Below, in pieces: positions 49,045 to 59,500 of a stretch of DNA of 64,000 nucleotides. This DNA is from Marinobacter oulmenensis (lineage in GTDB: Bacteria > Pseudomonadota > Gammaproteobacteria > Pseudomonadales > Oleiphilaceae). The stretch covers positions 186,001-250,000 of the forward strand of contig NZ_JACHFE010000004.1 of assembly GCF_014201735.1 (NCBI RefSeq), given 5' to 3'. A program made the position numbers and the translations under genes. Numbering within the stretch: the stretch's first letter is position 1; the number at the start of each line of letters is the position of its first letter. Below the pieces are notes generated by a model. The model was not told the DNA's origin, did no database searches, and saw only the letters and a list, made by a program, of their open reading frames with translations.

Positions 49045-49794
49045 ATGCACATTCGCGCGATTAACCCCAATACCACCGCCTCCATGACCCGGACCATTGC
49101 CGAGGCAGCAACACGCGTCGCGGCTCCGGGCACCCGGATCACGGCCACCCAACCGGACAGCGGCCCGGTGTCCATCGAAGGCCATTTTGACGAAGTGATC
49201 AGTGCGGTCGGCGTCGCCGAGGAAGTCATGGCCTCGGAACAAAGCGATGACCCGGCCGACGCCTACATCATCGCCTGTTTTGGTGATCCGGGCCTGCTGG
49301 CCGCCCGCGAGCTGACCCGGGCCCCGGTGATCGGCATCGCGGAGGCCGCGTTCCATATGGCCACCCTGGTCAGCACCCGCTTTTCCGTCGTCACCACCCT
49401 GGCCCGTACCGGAATCATTGCCGAGCACCTGCTGGAAACCTATGGCTTCAGCCATCACTGCCGGCGGGTCCGGGCAGCAGAGATACCGGTACTGGATCTT
49501 GAAGAGGATGCCGACAGGGCGCTGTCCCGGCTGATTGAGGAGTGCCGCAAGGCCCGGGACGAAGACAACATTGGCGCGATCGTGCTTGGCTGCGGCGGCA
49601 TGGCGGACCTGACTGACGAAATCAGCCATGCCATTGGCCTGCCAGTGATCGAAGGGGTTACGGCAGCCGTCAAACTATCGGAAGCCGTGGCCGGCCTGAA
49701 ACTGGGTACCAGCAAATACGGGGATCTCGCCTTCCCGCGCCCAAAACCGTTTACCGGAAAGTTTGAACACCTTTCTCACCTGAGAAACCAATGA
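49045..49794 (+). CDS. Allantoin racemase (HpxA/HyuE-type Asp/Glu racemase family)
   Basis: 249 residues from the ATG at 49045. Two catalytic cysteines are expected in this family: IIACFGDPG in the first half and VLGCGGMADL in the second. The start INPNTTASM is a strong family signature of hydantoin/allantoin racemases. It would interconvert allantoin enantiomers for PuuE. A GTG 16 codons upstream is less likely because it lies inside the palindrome at 48994. It begins the plus-strand half of the ureide cluster. Confidence 0.85.
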   Translation: MHIRAINPNTTASMTRTIAEAATRVAAPGTRITATQPDSGPVSIEGHFDEVISAVGVAEEVMASEQSDDPADAYIIACFGDPGLLAARELTRAPVIGIAEAAFHMATLVSTRFSVVTTLARTGIIAEHLLETYGFSHHCRRVRAAEIPVLDLEEDADRALSRLIEECRKARDEDNIGAIVLGCGGMADLTDEISHAIGLPVIEGVTAAVKLSEAVAGLKLGTSKYGDLAFPRPKPFTGKFEHLSHLRNQ

Positions 49795-49823
49795 ACAAAA
49801 CCTAGAAAGACCCGACGGCAAGC

Positions 49824-49844
49824 GGGCCAGCCCAGGGCTGGCCC
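49824..49844. other. Hairpin between the racemase and NCS1 genes
   Basis: GGGCCAGCC (49824-49832) pairs with GGCTGGCCC (49836-49844), loop CAG. No T-run follows. It may be a partial terminator or an mRNA-stabilising element. Confidence 0.45.
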
Positions 49845-49887
49845 CACCGATCAGGCCATTAAAAAAACAGAGATAACGGAGAGCACA

Positions 49888-49923
49888 ATGAACAGACACG
49901 ATGATGAGGCCCCTCATGAATAG
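49888..49923 (+). CDS. Short upstream ORF overlapping the NCS1 transporter start
   Basis: Eleven codons, MNRHDDEAPHE, preceded by GGAGAG at ideal spacing, the best ribosome site in this gap. Its stop overlaps the ATG of the transporter (ATGAATAG), in another frame. It could couple translation, or could be the remnant of an original start displaced by a small indel. Confidence 0.4.
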   Translation: MNRHDDEAPHE

Positions 49924-51286
49924 CGAACAAACCCAACCCCTGTTCCAGAGCGGGGCCGCCGAGTCAGACGCTGATTCGCACAAGGCACTGGGGGAGGAGT
50001 CCCTGGCCCCGCAGAAAACCCGGATCATGGGACGAGTGTCCTACCTGCTGGCCTGGTTTGGTGGCTGCGTTTCGATCGGCACCTTCACCATGGGATCAAG
50101 CGTGGTGGGCACCCTGAACCTGATCCAGGCGACCCTGGCCATCGCCATTGGCTGTTTTGTCATCGGCGCTGCCCTGGCGCTCAATGGCGCCGCCGGCTAC
50201 AAGTACGGCATCCCGTTCATGGTTCAGGCCCGCAGTGCCTTCGGCTTTTCAGGCACACGCCTGCCGGGCCTGGTCCGGGCTGTACCGGCGATCGTCTGGT
50301 ACGGCTTTCAAAGCTGGATTGGTGCCGGCGCTCTGAATATGGTGTCTGCCACGCTGTTCGGTTTTGACAACCTGATTTTCTTTTTCGTCGCCTTCCAGCT
50401 ACTGCAGATCGGGCTATCGGTGATGGGCTTCCAGGGCATCAAATGGCTCGAAAACATTGGTAGCGCCTTCATCCTGGCCTCGCTGGTGTACATGTTTTAC
50501 AGCACGGTGGAGCGCTATGGCGACGCACTGTCAGCCAACCTGCTGACCATGGAGGGCTCCTGGGGGCTGCCGTTCTGGGGTGCCACCATGCTGTTCCTGG
50601 GCATCTACAGCACCATGATCCTGAACGTCAGCGACTATGCCCGGGAACACAAACCCGGCACCGGCCCGGGACTGATGACCACCATCTACTCCATGTCCAT
50701 TCTGCCCTGCACCCTGTTCATGGGTCTGATCGGCTTCATGGTCTCCGAAGCCACCGGCATCGCGGACCCGATTGAGGTCTTCGCCAACGCCGTCGACAAC
50801 ACCCCACTGCTGATGACCACGCTGATGTTCATCGCTTTCGCCCAGGTCACCACCAACGTGCTGAACAACGTGGTGCCGCCGACCTATGTCCTGATGGATG
50901 TGTTCAAGCTGAAGTTCCGGACCGCGACCGTGATTGTCGGTCTTCTGGCGTTTGCCAGCTTCCCCTGGGAACTGGTCAAGGACGGCTCCGCCGAGGGGCT
51001 GCAGATCTTCGTTCAGACTTACTCCGCGTTCCTCGGCCCGATCTTTGCGATTCTGGTGGTCGATTACTACCTGATCCGCCGTCGTGAACTCATTCTGGAT
51101 CAGTTGTACAACCCGGAAGGGCCTTATCAGGGCGTCAACTACGCGGCGTTGGTGGCCACCGTTATCGGTGTTATTGCCGCCTTCAGCTTCCCCGCGGTGT
51201 CCTGGTACGCCAGCCTGATTCCGGCCGGCCTCAGCTATTACCTGCTGATGAAACACTGGCCCGCCTGCCAGCGTTTCACCCACTGA
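49916..51286 (+). CDS. NCS1-family nucleobase/ureide permease
   Basis: 456 residues, about 12 membrane spans. NCS1 transporters import purines, pyrimidines, hydantoins or allantoin with a cation. Segments GGCVSIGTFTMGSSVVG, YKYGIPFMVQARSAFGFSG and WYGFQSWIGAGALN resemble the cytosine/purine permease branch. The ATG at 49916 overlaps a small upstream ORF and has no good ribosome site of its own; an upstream in-frame ATG is at 49901. Within the ureide cluster, uptake of allantoin or a related compound is likely. Confidence 0.85.
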   Translation: MNSEQTQPLFQSGAAESDADSHKALGEESLAPQKTRIMGRVSYLLAWFGGCVSIGTFTMGSSVVGTLNLIQATLAIAIGCFVIGAALALNGAAGYKYGIPFMVQARSAFGFSGTRLPGLVRAVPAIVWYGFQSWIGAGALNMVSATLFGFDNLIFFFVAFQLLQIGLSVMGFQGIKWLENIGSAFILASLVYMFYSTVERYGDALSANLLTMEGSWGLPFWGATMLFLGIYSTMILNVSDYAREHKPGTGPGLMTTIYSMSILPCTLFMGLIGFMVSEATGIADPIEVFANAVDNTPLLMTTLMFIAFAQVTTNVLNNVVPPTYVLMDVFKLKFRTATVIVGLLAFASFPWELVKDGSAEGLQIFVQTYSAFLGPIFAILVVDYYLIRRRELILDQLYNPEGPYQGVNYAALVATVIGVIAAFSFPAVSWYASLIPAGLSYYLLMKHWPACQRFTH

Positions 51287-51313
51287 TTCAACGTATTCCA
51301 ACGGGTGACTCCC

Positions 51314-52773
51314 ATGAAAGACAGTGAACTGAATATTCGCCGGATCGACCCCTCGCTCTACAACGAGGATCTGGGTCCCATCCCGCATAGCAAACGCTCG
51401 TGGGGCTGGTTTGAGATTTTTAATGTCTGGTCCAACGACATCCAGAGCCTGTTCGGCTACACCCTGGCTGCCTCGCTTTTCCTGAGTTACGGCCTCAATG
51501 GCTGGGCCGTGATGGGCGCCATCATCCTGGCCGGCTTCATCGTCATGGTCCTGGTCAACCTCAGTGGCAGGCCCAGCGTCAAATACGGCATTCCCTTCCC
51601 GGTACTCAGCCGGGCCAGCATGGGGGTGCGGGGTGCCAACTTCCCGGCCATGCTGCGGGGCATTGTGGGCATTTTCTGGTACGGGTTCAGACCTATTTCG
51701 CCTCAACGGCCGTGACCCTGCTGATCAGCACCTTCTACGGCACCGGTGACGGCCAGACCTTCCTGGGCCTGTCCGGCGTGGCCTGGCTGTCGTTCGTGAT
51801 CGTCTGGGTGTTCCAGATTGCCATCTTCTGGAAGGGCCTCAAGCACATCCAGCGGTTCCTGAACTGGGCCGGCCCCCTGGTTTATCTGGTCATGGTGGTG
51901 CTGATGGTCATCGTCTGGACCAAAGCCGGCGACCAGCTCCTGCCAGCCGTGGGCTCGATCTTCAGCAACAGCGGCGAGGAATCCACCAGTGCCGTCGGCG
52001 CGTTTGTCGCGATCGTGGGCACCATGGTGGCCTACTTTGCGGCCGTGGTGATCAACTTCGGCGATTTTTCCCGGTTTGTACGCAGTGAAAAAGAAATGAA
52101 ACTCGGCAACCTGCTGGGCCTGCCACTAAACGTGGCCTTCTTCTCGTTCATTGCCCTGATCATCACCGCCGGCACCCTGGTGCTGTTTGGCGAACCACTG
52201 ACCAACCCCACCGCCATCGTTGAACGCGTGGATTCAGTGGCACTGACCATTATCGCTGCCCTGACCTTCTTCGGGGCTACGGTCGGCATCAACCTGGTGG
52301 CCAACTTCATCCCACCGGCCTACGATCTTGCCAACCTGTTCCCGAGCAGAATCAGCTTCCGCATGGGCGGCCTGATTACCGCGATCATCGCGTTCTTCGT
52401 GGGCGGTCTCTGGGTATCGGTGATCAGTCAGATCGGGGTGCCCGGGTTCGTCAATGCCCTGGGCGCGATCCTCGCACCGTTTTACGGCATCATCGTGGTG
52501 GACTACTACCTGGTGAAGCGCCAGAACCTCGACATGCAGCAACTGTTCTCCTCAGCTGCGGACAGCGAGTACCACTACGTCAACGGCTGGAACACCCGGG
52601 CCCTGATGGCGTTTGCCCTGGCTGCGATGTTTTCCATTGCGACGGTTCTGGTGCCTGCGCTGAGCAGTCTCGATGGCTACGGCTGGCTGATTGGTGCGGC
52701 ACTCGGCGGGCTGTTCTACCGGGTCTTCATGCCGTCTGGAAAAGTCCTGGCAGCGGCAGAAGCACAAAGCTGA
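51314..52773 (+). pseudogene. Second NCS1-family transporter, frameshifted
   Basis: The two reading frames 51314-51715 and 51712-52773 together form one NCS1 protein of about 486 residues. The first ends after FWYGFRPISPQRP. Adding one G in the GGG at 51683-51685 restores WYGVQTYFASTAVTLLIST, the family's conserved membrane segment, and joins the frames exactly. The C-terminal part is intact (PGFVNALGAILAPFYGIIVV). Either a true one-base deletion in a G-run or a sequencing error. It resembles allantoin/hydantoin (PucI-type) permeases. It lies 27 bp after the first NCS1 gene. Confidence 0.85.
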
Positions 52774-52811
52774 TCCATTAAATTGCCCGCCCGGTTTCGC
52801 CGGGCGGGCAA

Positions 52812-53558
52812 TCAATCGGCAGCCGTCCGGAAAATATCTTTCAGGTCCGGGGTCTCTTCGGAGTCCTCATCAATCGACAGCGACGCCTCGATCGACTTGA
52901 GGTGACGCTCCATGAAGTCACTCGCCTTCCGGCCTTCCCCCTCGGCAATCAGATCAATCAGCTTCCCGTGATCGTGGGATTCACAGCCCAGGTGACCGGA
53001 ATTCCCGTAGACCGCCAGTATCAGGGATGAACGGGAGCACAACTGGCCGACAAAATCCGCCAGCGTGGTGTTACCGGAAAGGCTGGCCAGACGGGAATGA
53101 AAGGCAGCAGAGAGCTTGATGGCCATTCGCTGCTCGCCGCTGCGCAGCGCTTCCCGTTCCTGACGGTCCATCTCGCGCAGTTCCCGGATTTCGGCGGCGG
53201 TGACCCGTCGGGCAGCGGTTTCCATCAGCGCGCACTCGACCATCTGACGCGCTTCAAACACATCTTTGGCCTCATCCACCGACGGCCGGGTCACGCTGGC
53301 GCCCCGGCGCGGCGTCAGAGTCACCAGTTGCTCCATTGCCAGGCGCTGCAGGACCTTGCGCACGCCCGTCCGGCTGATACCAAACACCTCGGCCAGTGCA
53401 TCTTCCCTCAAGCGGGCGCCGGGCTTGAGGCGGTGCTCAATGATCGCATCCGCTACCGACCGATAAACCGCATCCAGGCCCTTTTTCTTTCTCGATCGTG
53501 ACGACGGGTTCTGTTCCTGCTCCCTGGAGGACTCTGGCACTGCCGAACTCCGACTCAT
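52812..53558 (-). CDS. GntR-family regulator with FCD domain
   Basis: 248 residues. A basic N-terminus (EQNPSSRSRKKKG) precedes the winged helix (about 28-95, LREDALAEVFGISRTGVRKVLQRL) and a C-terminal helical FCD ligand-binding domain (about 105-225) with metal-ligand-like His residues in FHSRLASLSGN and the HLGCESHDHGKLIDLI stretch. It is placed at the end of the ureide cluster with a related motif in its own promoter. It most likely represses or activates ureide genes in response to a pathway intermediate. Confidence 0.88.
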   Translation of the reverse strand: MSRSSAVPESSREQEQNPSSRSRKKKGLDAVYRSVADAIIEHRLKPGARLREDALAEVFGISRTGVRKVLQRLAMEQLVTLTPRRGASVTRPSVDEAKDVFEARQMVECALMETAARRVTAAEIRELREMDRQEREALRSGEQRMAIKLSAAFHSRLASLSGNTTLADFVGQLCSRSSLILAVYGNSGHLGCESHDHGKLIDLIAEGEGRKASDFMERHLKSIEASLSIDEDSEETPDLKDIFRTAAD

Positions 53559-53596
53559 TGGCGACTCCGCTGCTGGTTAAACCGGTTTACCCACCC

Positions 53597-53608
53597 ATTG
53601 TATACGTT
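53597..53608. promoter_or_regulatory. Candidate GntR operator, autoregulatory
   Basis: ATTGT-AT-ACGTT, with a second GTGTATGCAAC match beginning at 53611, 39 bases upstream of the GntR start. It shares the ATTGT half-site with 48835 and 48994. Confidence 0.45.
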
Positions 53609-53650
53609 CCGTGTATGCAACGGCGACTGCATGACGTTACCTCAGTTCGC

Positions 53651-55207
53651 TCAGGCCTCTGCAGGCACGGCTTCGGCCTCCTCTTTCGCCGTATTCGCCA
53701 GCTCAGGCTTGTGGGTCCGGAAGAAGATAATTAACGGAATGGCGGCCAGGGTGACCCACGCCATCAGACGGAAATCGTTCAGGTAACCGATGGTGGTCGC
53801 CTGCCTGGTCAACTCCTGATTGAGGAGAGCCAGCGTCTGATCCCGGGCCAGGCCCAGGCCCTGCTCTCCCATGAATGCAGTGACCGGGTCCCGGAACAGG
53901 GTCAGCTGCTCACCAAGAACGGCATGGTTGGTCTGGGTGTGCCTCGCCGCCAGCGCCACCATCACCGATATCCCGATACTGCTGCCGATATTGCGCATCA
54001 GGCTGTACATGGCGGTGCCCTCGGTACGGTAGCGCGGATCCAGCGTGGAGAAGGTAATGGTACTCAACGGCACAAACACCAGCCCCAAGCCCAGGCCCTG
54101 GATAATGCCGGTGCGGATCAGGTCCGCCGGGGCTACATTCAGGTTGAACTGCGCCATGTCGAACAATGAAAGCGCCGTCAGTCCCAGACCAATGCCCACG
54201 AGGAGCCGAACATCCACACGATTGACCAGCCGGCCGACAACCAGCATGGACACCATGCTGCCGACACCTCGCGGGGCCAACAGTTCCCCGGTGGTAATCA
54301 CCGGATAGCCCATCAGGTTTTGCAGGAACGGTGGCAGCAAGGCCAGTGTCGCCAGGAGGACCACACCCAGAATAAAAATGAACACCAGGCCAATCAGCAG
54401 GTTCCGGTCCCGAAACAGGCCGGGCTCCAGAAACGGCTCACGGGCGGTCATCATGTGGGCCACGAACATGTAGAAACAGAGGGCAGCGACCATCGATTCC
54501 ACAATAATTTCGGCGGACGAGAACCAGTCCAGGCTCTGCCCGCGGTCAAGCATCAACTGCAGGGCACCAATCGCCAGAGACAGCAGGGCAAAACCGAAAA
54601 GATCGAACCGGCGACGGACCTTCTCGGTCTCCGGTACAAAAAGCATCATGCCGACCAGCGCCAGAATGCCCACCGGCAGGTTGATGAAAAACACCCAGCG
54701 CCAGTTGTAATACTCGGTCAGGTACCCGCCTAGCGTGGGTCCGATGATCGGCCCTACCATCACACCGACGCCCCAGAGCGCCATGGCGGAACCGTGCTTC
54801 TCCCGGGGGAAGGTGTCCAGCAGAACCGATTGTGACAGGGGCACAAGGCCAGCGCCGAAAATACCCTGCAACAACCGGAACAGCACAATCTGCTCCAGTG
54901 ACACCGCCAGCCCACAAAGCACGGAGGTAACGGTAAAGCCGGCCACAGAGATCAGGAACAGCCGCTTGCGACCGATACGGCCGGACAGAAAGCCGGTCAT
55001 CGGCGTCATGATGGCAGCGGCCACGATGTAGGAGGTCAGCACCCAGGAAATCTGCTCCGAGGTGGCCGACATACTGCCCTGCATATTGGGCAGGGCCACA
55101 TTGGCAATGGTGGTGTCGACCGTCTGCATGATGGTGGCCATCATGATGGAGACAGTGATTAACGCCCGATTCAGCCCGGCGCCGGACTTACTGGCCTGAT
55201 CACTCAC
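53651..55207 (-). CDS. MFS drug efflux permease, DHA2 (EmrB-like)
   Basis: 518 residues with 14 predicted membrane spans. TIMQTVDTTIANVALPNMQG and the antiporter motif LLQGIFGAGLVPLSQS fit the DHA2/EmrB family. It exports hydrophobic compounds using the proton gradient with the adaptor encoded upstream. The start is GTG, overlapping the adaptor stop by 4 bp (GTGA). No outer-membrane channel gene is adjacent. Confidence 0.9.
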   Translation of the reverse strand: MSDQASKSGAGLNRALITVSIMMATIMQTVDTTIANVALPNMQGSMSATSEQISWVLTSYIVAAAIMTPMTGFLSGRIGRKRLFLISVAGFTVTSVLCGLAVSLEQIVLFRLLQGIFGAGLVPLSQSVLLDTFPREKHGSAMALWGVGVMVGPIIGPTLGGYLTEYYNWRWVFFINLPVGILALVGMMLFVPETEKVRRRFDLFGFALLSLAIGALQLMLDRGQSLDWFSSAEIIVESMVAALCFYMFVAHMMTAREPFLEPGLFRDRNLLIGLVFIFILGVVLLATLALLPPFLQNLMGYPVITTGELLAPRGVGSMVSMLVVGRLVNRVDVRLLVGIGLGLTALSLFDMAQFNLNVAPADLIRTGIIQGLGLGLVFVPLSTITFSTLDPRYRTEGTAMYSLMRNIGSSIGISVMVALAARHTQTNHAVLGEQLTLFRDPVTAFMGEQGLGLARDQTLALLNQELTRQATTIGYLNDFRLMAWVTLAAIPLIIFFRTHKPELANTAKEEAEAVPAEA

Positions 55208-56352
55208 TGACCCGCCCCCGGCGCCCCATCAGCCGCTGTCGCGCTTCCAACGAGCCCGCGGACCCAGTCCGTGGCTGATGACAGTACCCCGGGGCCACGA
55301 TGATGCCAGCCGGTGTCGATCTCCACGGTGACACTCATGCCGGACCGAAGGCGGGTAGACTCCGGCACTGTATCCAGCTCAATCCGCACCGGGACGCGCT
55401 GCACAACCTTGACCCAGTTACCGGTGGCGTTCTGGGCGGGCAGCACCGAAAACTCGGAGCCGGTCGCCCCGGCAATGCTGGCCACATGGCCAGACAGTTC
55501 CTGATCCGGGTAGGCGTCCACCTCAATCGCGACCGGCTGACCTTCGCGAACATGGGTCAGTTGGGTTTCCTTGAGGTTTGCCTCAACCCATACCCGGTCC
55601 GTGGCCACGAGGCTCATGGCCGCATGGCCGGGCCCGACGTACTGCCCCACCACCGGCGTCTTTGACGCAATGCCAGCAAAACGCGCAGTCACACGGGTAT
55701 CGTCCAGGTCCTTGCGGGCGGCAGCCAGCGATGCCTCAGCCTCCCGGTACATCGGATGCTCGGTCACCGCGATATCCGGCTCTCCGGCCAGCCCGGCTTT
55801 CAGACGCTCCAGTGCCCTGGCGGCCTGCACTACAGCCTGCCTGGCGAGTTCCTCATCATGACTATAGCGATCCAGCACCGAATCCGACACCGCGTGGCTG
55901 GGCGACAACTCCACCTGACGCTGGTACTCCCGCCGGGCAAAGGCAAGGTTGCTGCGGGCGGTTTTCAGCTGCTCTTCCTGCTCACGGTACTGGGCTTTCA
56001 GGGTTTCTATCCGGGTACGAACGTCGGCCAGTTCGGCTTCCGCCTGCCTGGCGGCAATGCGATATCGCTCCGAGTCAATCCGGAACAGGAGTGCTCCCTC
56101 CCCCACGACCTGGTTTTCCTCAACCGATACCCGGGTAATAACACCCGATACTTCGGGCACCACCGAAACCATGTCTGCGCGCACATAGGCATTTTCAGTG
56201 TCCTCATAGCGGCCACCCAGCAGATAGATCACCCCGGAACCCACCAGAATCAGCAGGGGGACAAACACCAGCAATACCAATCGAATGGAGGTTCGTCCCA
56301 GGATGCGGCGAGACGGAGGGGTAACGGGAGGGTTCCTGTTGTCTTCTATCAT
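55204..56352 (-). CDS. EmrA/HlyD-family efflux adaptor
   Basis: 382 residues. A single N-terminal membrane helix (about 20-42, LVLLVFVPLLILVGSGVIYLL) anchors a periplasmic protein. YVRADMVSVVPEVSGVITRV is the first lipoyl half, then an alpha-helical hairpin (about 95-200), then the second lipoyl half and barrel (KTPVVGQYVGPG). The ATG at 56352 has AGGAAA upstream, preferred to a longer frame. The EmrB-like gene overlaps its stop. TATAAT beside an AGCATGCT palindrome (56409-56416) lies upstream and may be its promoter/operator. Confidence 0.88.
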   Translation of the reverse strand: MIEDNRNPPVTPPSRRILGRTSIRLVLLVFVPLLILVGSGVIYLLGGRYEDTENAYVRADMVSVVPEVSGVITRVSVEENQVVGEGALLFRIDSERYRIAARQAEAELADVRTRIETLKAQYREQEEQLKTARSNLAFARREYQRQVELSPSHAVSDSVLDRYSHDEELARQAVVQAARALERLKAGLAGEPDIAVTEHPMYREAEASLAAARKDLDDTRVTARFAGIASKTPVVGQYVGPGHAAMSLVATDRVWVEANLKETQLTHVREGQPVAIEVDAYPDQELSGHVASIAGATGSEFSVLPAQNATGNWVKVVQRVPVRIELDTVPESTRLRSGMSVTVEIDTGWHHRGPGVLSSATDWVRGLVGSATAADGAPGAGQ

Positions 56353-56495
56353 CTGTGTTTCCTGCAGGCTTGTCTTTGTTATCACCTCTGGCAAGGTGAC
56401 ATATTATAAGCATGCTAATCGTAAGAGTGAAAGAACATTGTGGATTGCCGCAGAGGCCGGATGCATCAATGGAGAATAAGAAGGGAGAGGAGGCA

Positions 56496-56547
56496 GGACA
56501 GGGCCAGGCCCTGTCCTTCTGGATCATGTCCGGGGCCAGAGCCCCGG
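56496..56547 (-). terminator. Double hairpin downstream of the autotransporter
   Basis: CCGGGGC-CAGA-GCCCCGG (56530-56547) directly follows the autotransporter stop on the minus strand. A perfect palindrome GGACAGGGCC-A-GGCCCTGTCC (56496-56516) comes next. There is no T-run, so termination strength is uncertain. Confidence 0.55.
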
Positions 56548-56551
56548 CTTA

Positions 56552-59500
56552 TTACCAGTTAACGCTGACGCCGAGGGCACCACCCAGCCAGCTTGCATGG
56601 CTGGACTGGGAGCCACCGATCCTCGCAGTCAGTGTGGCGTAGTCATTCAGGTAGTACTCACCCGACGCGCCCCATTCCAGGGAATCCCGTTCACGATCGC
56701 CGTCCTCGACGGTATAGACCGTTGTCGGCTGCTCACGGAAGTGCATGGATACGGCGTTATCAGAGTCGGCAAACTCATGGTTCCAGAAAGCCGATAACTC
56801 CACAGCGAACGGGCTGGAAAGCGACTCAAACCGGGCTCGACCACCCAGTCGGGACTTCACGCTGGTCCGGTCCTGCTCTTCCACCGAGAGGTTCAAACTG
56901 CCGGCCCCGGTCTCCGAAAAGCCATCCACGGTTACATCCGCCGCAGACAGACCAACAACCGGCTGCCAGACGAGTCCTTTATGCTCGATATCGTAAGCGG
57001 CTTCGGCATAGGCGTAGAGTTCGGAGCCATCCGTCTCACCTCTGGCTGATCGGGTGCTCCCGGCCAGTTCAATGCGACGGCGGGTGTCAATGTCGCTCCG
57101 GCCGTAGGAAACCAGACCGCTCACACGCAGCCTTGCCCTCTGTTGTTGCAGTGACAGGGTCAGGAAGGTCTGATCCATCTCCTGATCGTCGTTTACGGTA
57201 TCGAATTCGACATCGGTGCTCAGTTGTGACAGCGCAACGCCGCCCACGAACGCGTGAGGGAGCCTGAAATCAAAACCCACTGACACGGACTCGGTTTCCG
57301 TGTCATAGCCGTAGTTCTGCCGGCTGGCATCAACATCCCCGCGAATGCCGGAGGTCTCCAGCCACAACCCATAGTCTGGCCGGCCCTGACTGTTGACAGC
57401 GTCGACAGCGGAGGTAGTCACACTGTTGTCCGTCGACGCCAGGTAGACAGGCTTCGCTGAAGCACTCCCGACCATCGATGCTCCCGCACTCTGGATAAAG
57501 TGCTGGAACACGGGCGACGATTGCCGCATGCCGATGGTTCTGGACAGAGACGCCAGGCTGCTGCCGTTAAGGGTCTGTATTGCCCGCTCAGCTTGCGCAT
57601 CAGACATCCCGAGGAACTCGGGGAAAAAGCCGTCCAGGGCCGAAGAATCCTCCTGGTAAATAGCCTGAAGCGCTCCGGCGACCGCTGTCTCCGGGGCATT
57701 GCGGCCCATGTCGGAAAATGAGACGTCGTTCCTCTCCAGCGTCAGGTCCACGCTGTTGGTGTTATAACTCAGGGTTGGCGTCAGGAACGCAAGGTTGGAG
57801 GTAACGCCATCAAACTCGCCACTGACGCCACCATCCGCGGTCAGAATGCTGAAGCTGGTTGTCTGCGACCAGGTACCGCTCTCACTGGCCTGGACCGCGA
57901 CATCGCCGCCGTTGATAGTGGCTGTGCCGGTGGCCGCCAGCACATCACTGGTACCGCCAGCTTCAACTTCCACCTCAAAGACCGAGCCGGACTCAAAGGT
58001 GACGTCGCCATCCACGGTCAGCGTGTCGATACTGTTGCCCGGTGCCAAGGTGCCGCCGCTGGCAAGATCCAGCCCACCAATAGTGCCGGCCCCCATCAGG
58101 GTACCGCCGTTATTTACCGCCACTTGGCTGTTCGCCAGCGAGCCGTTCACCGCGAGTGTTCCGGCATCAACATCGGTTGTTCCGGAATAGGTACTCGCAC
58201 CCGTCAGTTCCAGAAGCCCACTGCCTGCCTGGGTCAGGCTACCGGTACCACTGATATCGCCGGCAAAGGTCAGATCATTACTGCGATTGAACGCCAGGGC
58301 ACTGTTATTCAGCACGTCACCGCTCAGTGAACCGGTCGTACCGCCGTTACCGATAGCCAGAGTGCCGGCACTGATGGTGGTGCCTCCGCTATGCGTATTA
58401 GCCCCCGTCAGAGCCAGTGTCCCGGCGCCAGACTTGGTCAGAGAGCCGGTACCGGTTACATCACCGGTATAAGTACCTGCGGACACCTGTGAAACGTCCA
58501 GAGTCCCGTTGTTTTCAATATCGCCATTACCCAGAGAGTCGATAGAACCAACTAATGTACCGCCCGATATCAACGTGGCATTTGAATCACCACGCGTCCC
58601 TGAGAGGGTCCAGGTCCCTGAACCGGCCTTTTCAAGGGTCGAAAACCCCACAAACTGCGTGACGCCGTCTCCGTTTTGCTCGGAAGCGGTTAAACGAGAG
58701 ACATCAAAACTGCCGCTCGTCGTGGTTCCCCCGAGAGCCAGGGTATGAGTTCCCGACTGGACAACCACATCACCACTGAAGGTGTAGCCGTCACGCAACT
58801 CGACCGTATTACCCTCGCCATTTATCTGAATGGCATTGGATTGCGTAGCACCACCAACACCCGCACTGCCGCCACTGAGAGCGCTATTGGTGATTAAACG
58901 GTTATTGCTGCCATTGAATTGAACGGCGCTGCCACCCATGCCACCGGCACGCACCGTACTTCCCCGGTCACCGCCATCTCCACCGGTTAGCGTGCCGCCA
59001 TTAACGCTGACGGTATTACCGGTCCCATTAAGCAGAACAGCTGCAGCACCCACGCCGCCATTGCGCGCATTTACTCCATATCCGCCCGTGCCCCCGCGCC
59101 CACCGGTGACACTGCCCGTAATTTCGTATTGGTTATCAGAGCCCTCCACTCGAAGGCCGCTGCCTGCGGCCCCCGCGCTACCGGCATAAAACTGGGAGGC
59201 TGGCGCGTCTCCCCCTGCTCCGCCAGCACCACCTGTGATCGCTCCCCCCAAGTTGAAGACATTGCTTCCACCATTTACCAGAAGCCCATCACCCCCGGCC
59301 CCCCCCGTTCCCCCGGTGGTCTGCGCTACGGTAGCCTGAGCGCCTTTAGCACCACTCCCTCCCGTCAGCGTATCGCTTCCACCCAGGTTATAGGTATCAC
59401 CGTCGGTCGTGATCGCCCCGTAAGCCGCTGTGCCTGACTCACCGGGGTTTGCGCCATCCGTCCCCGAACTGGTCGTGATGTCGATTTCGGCGGCAAAGGC

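Noticed and set aside
58100..59400. Glycine- and serine-rich tandem repeats resembling a repeat array
   Set aside because: They are codon-level repeats of the autotransporter passenger, with varied spacing and no direct repeat/spacer pattern, so not a CRISPR array.
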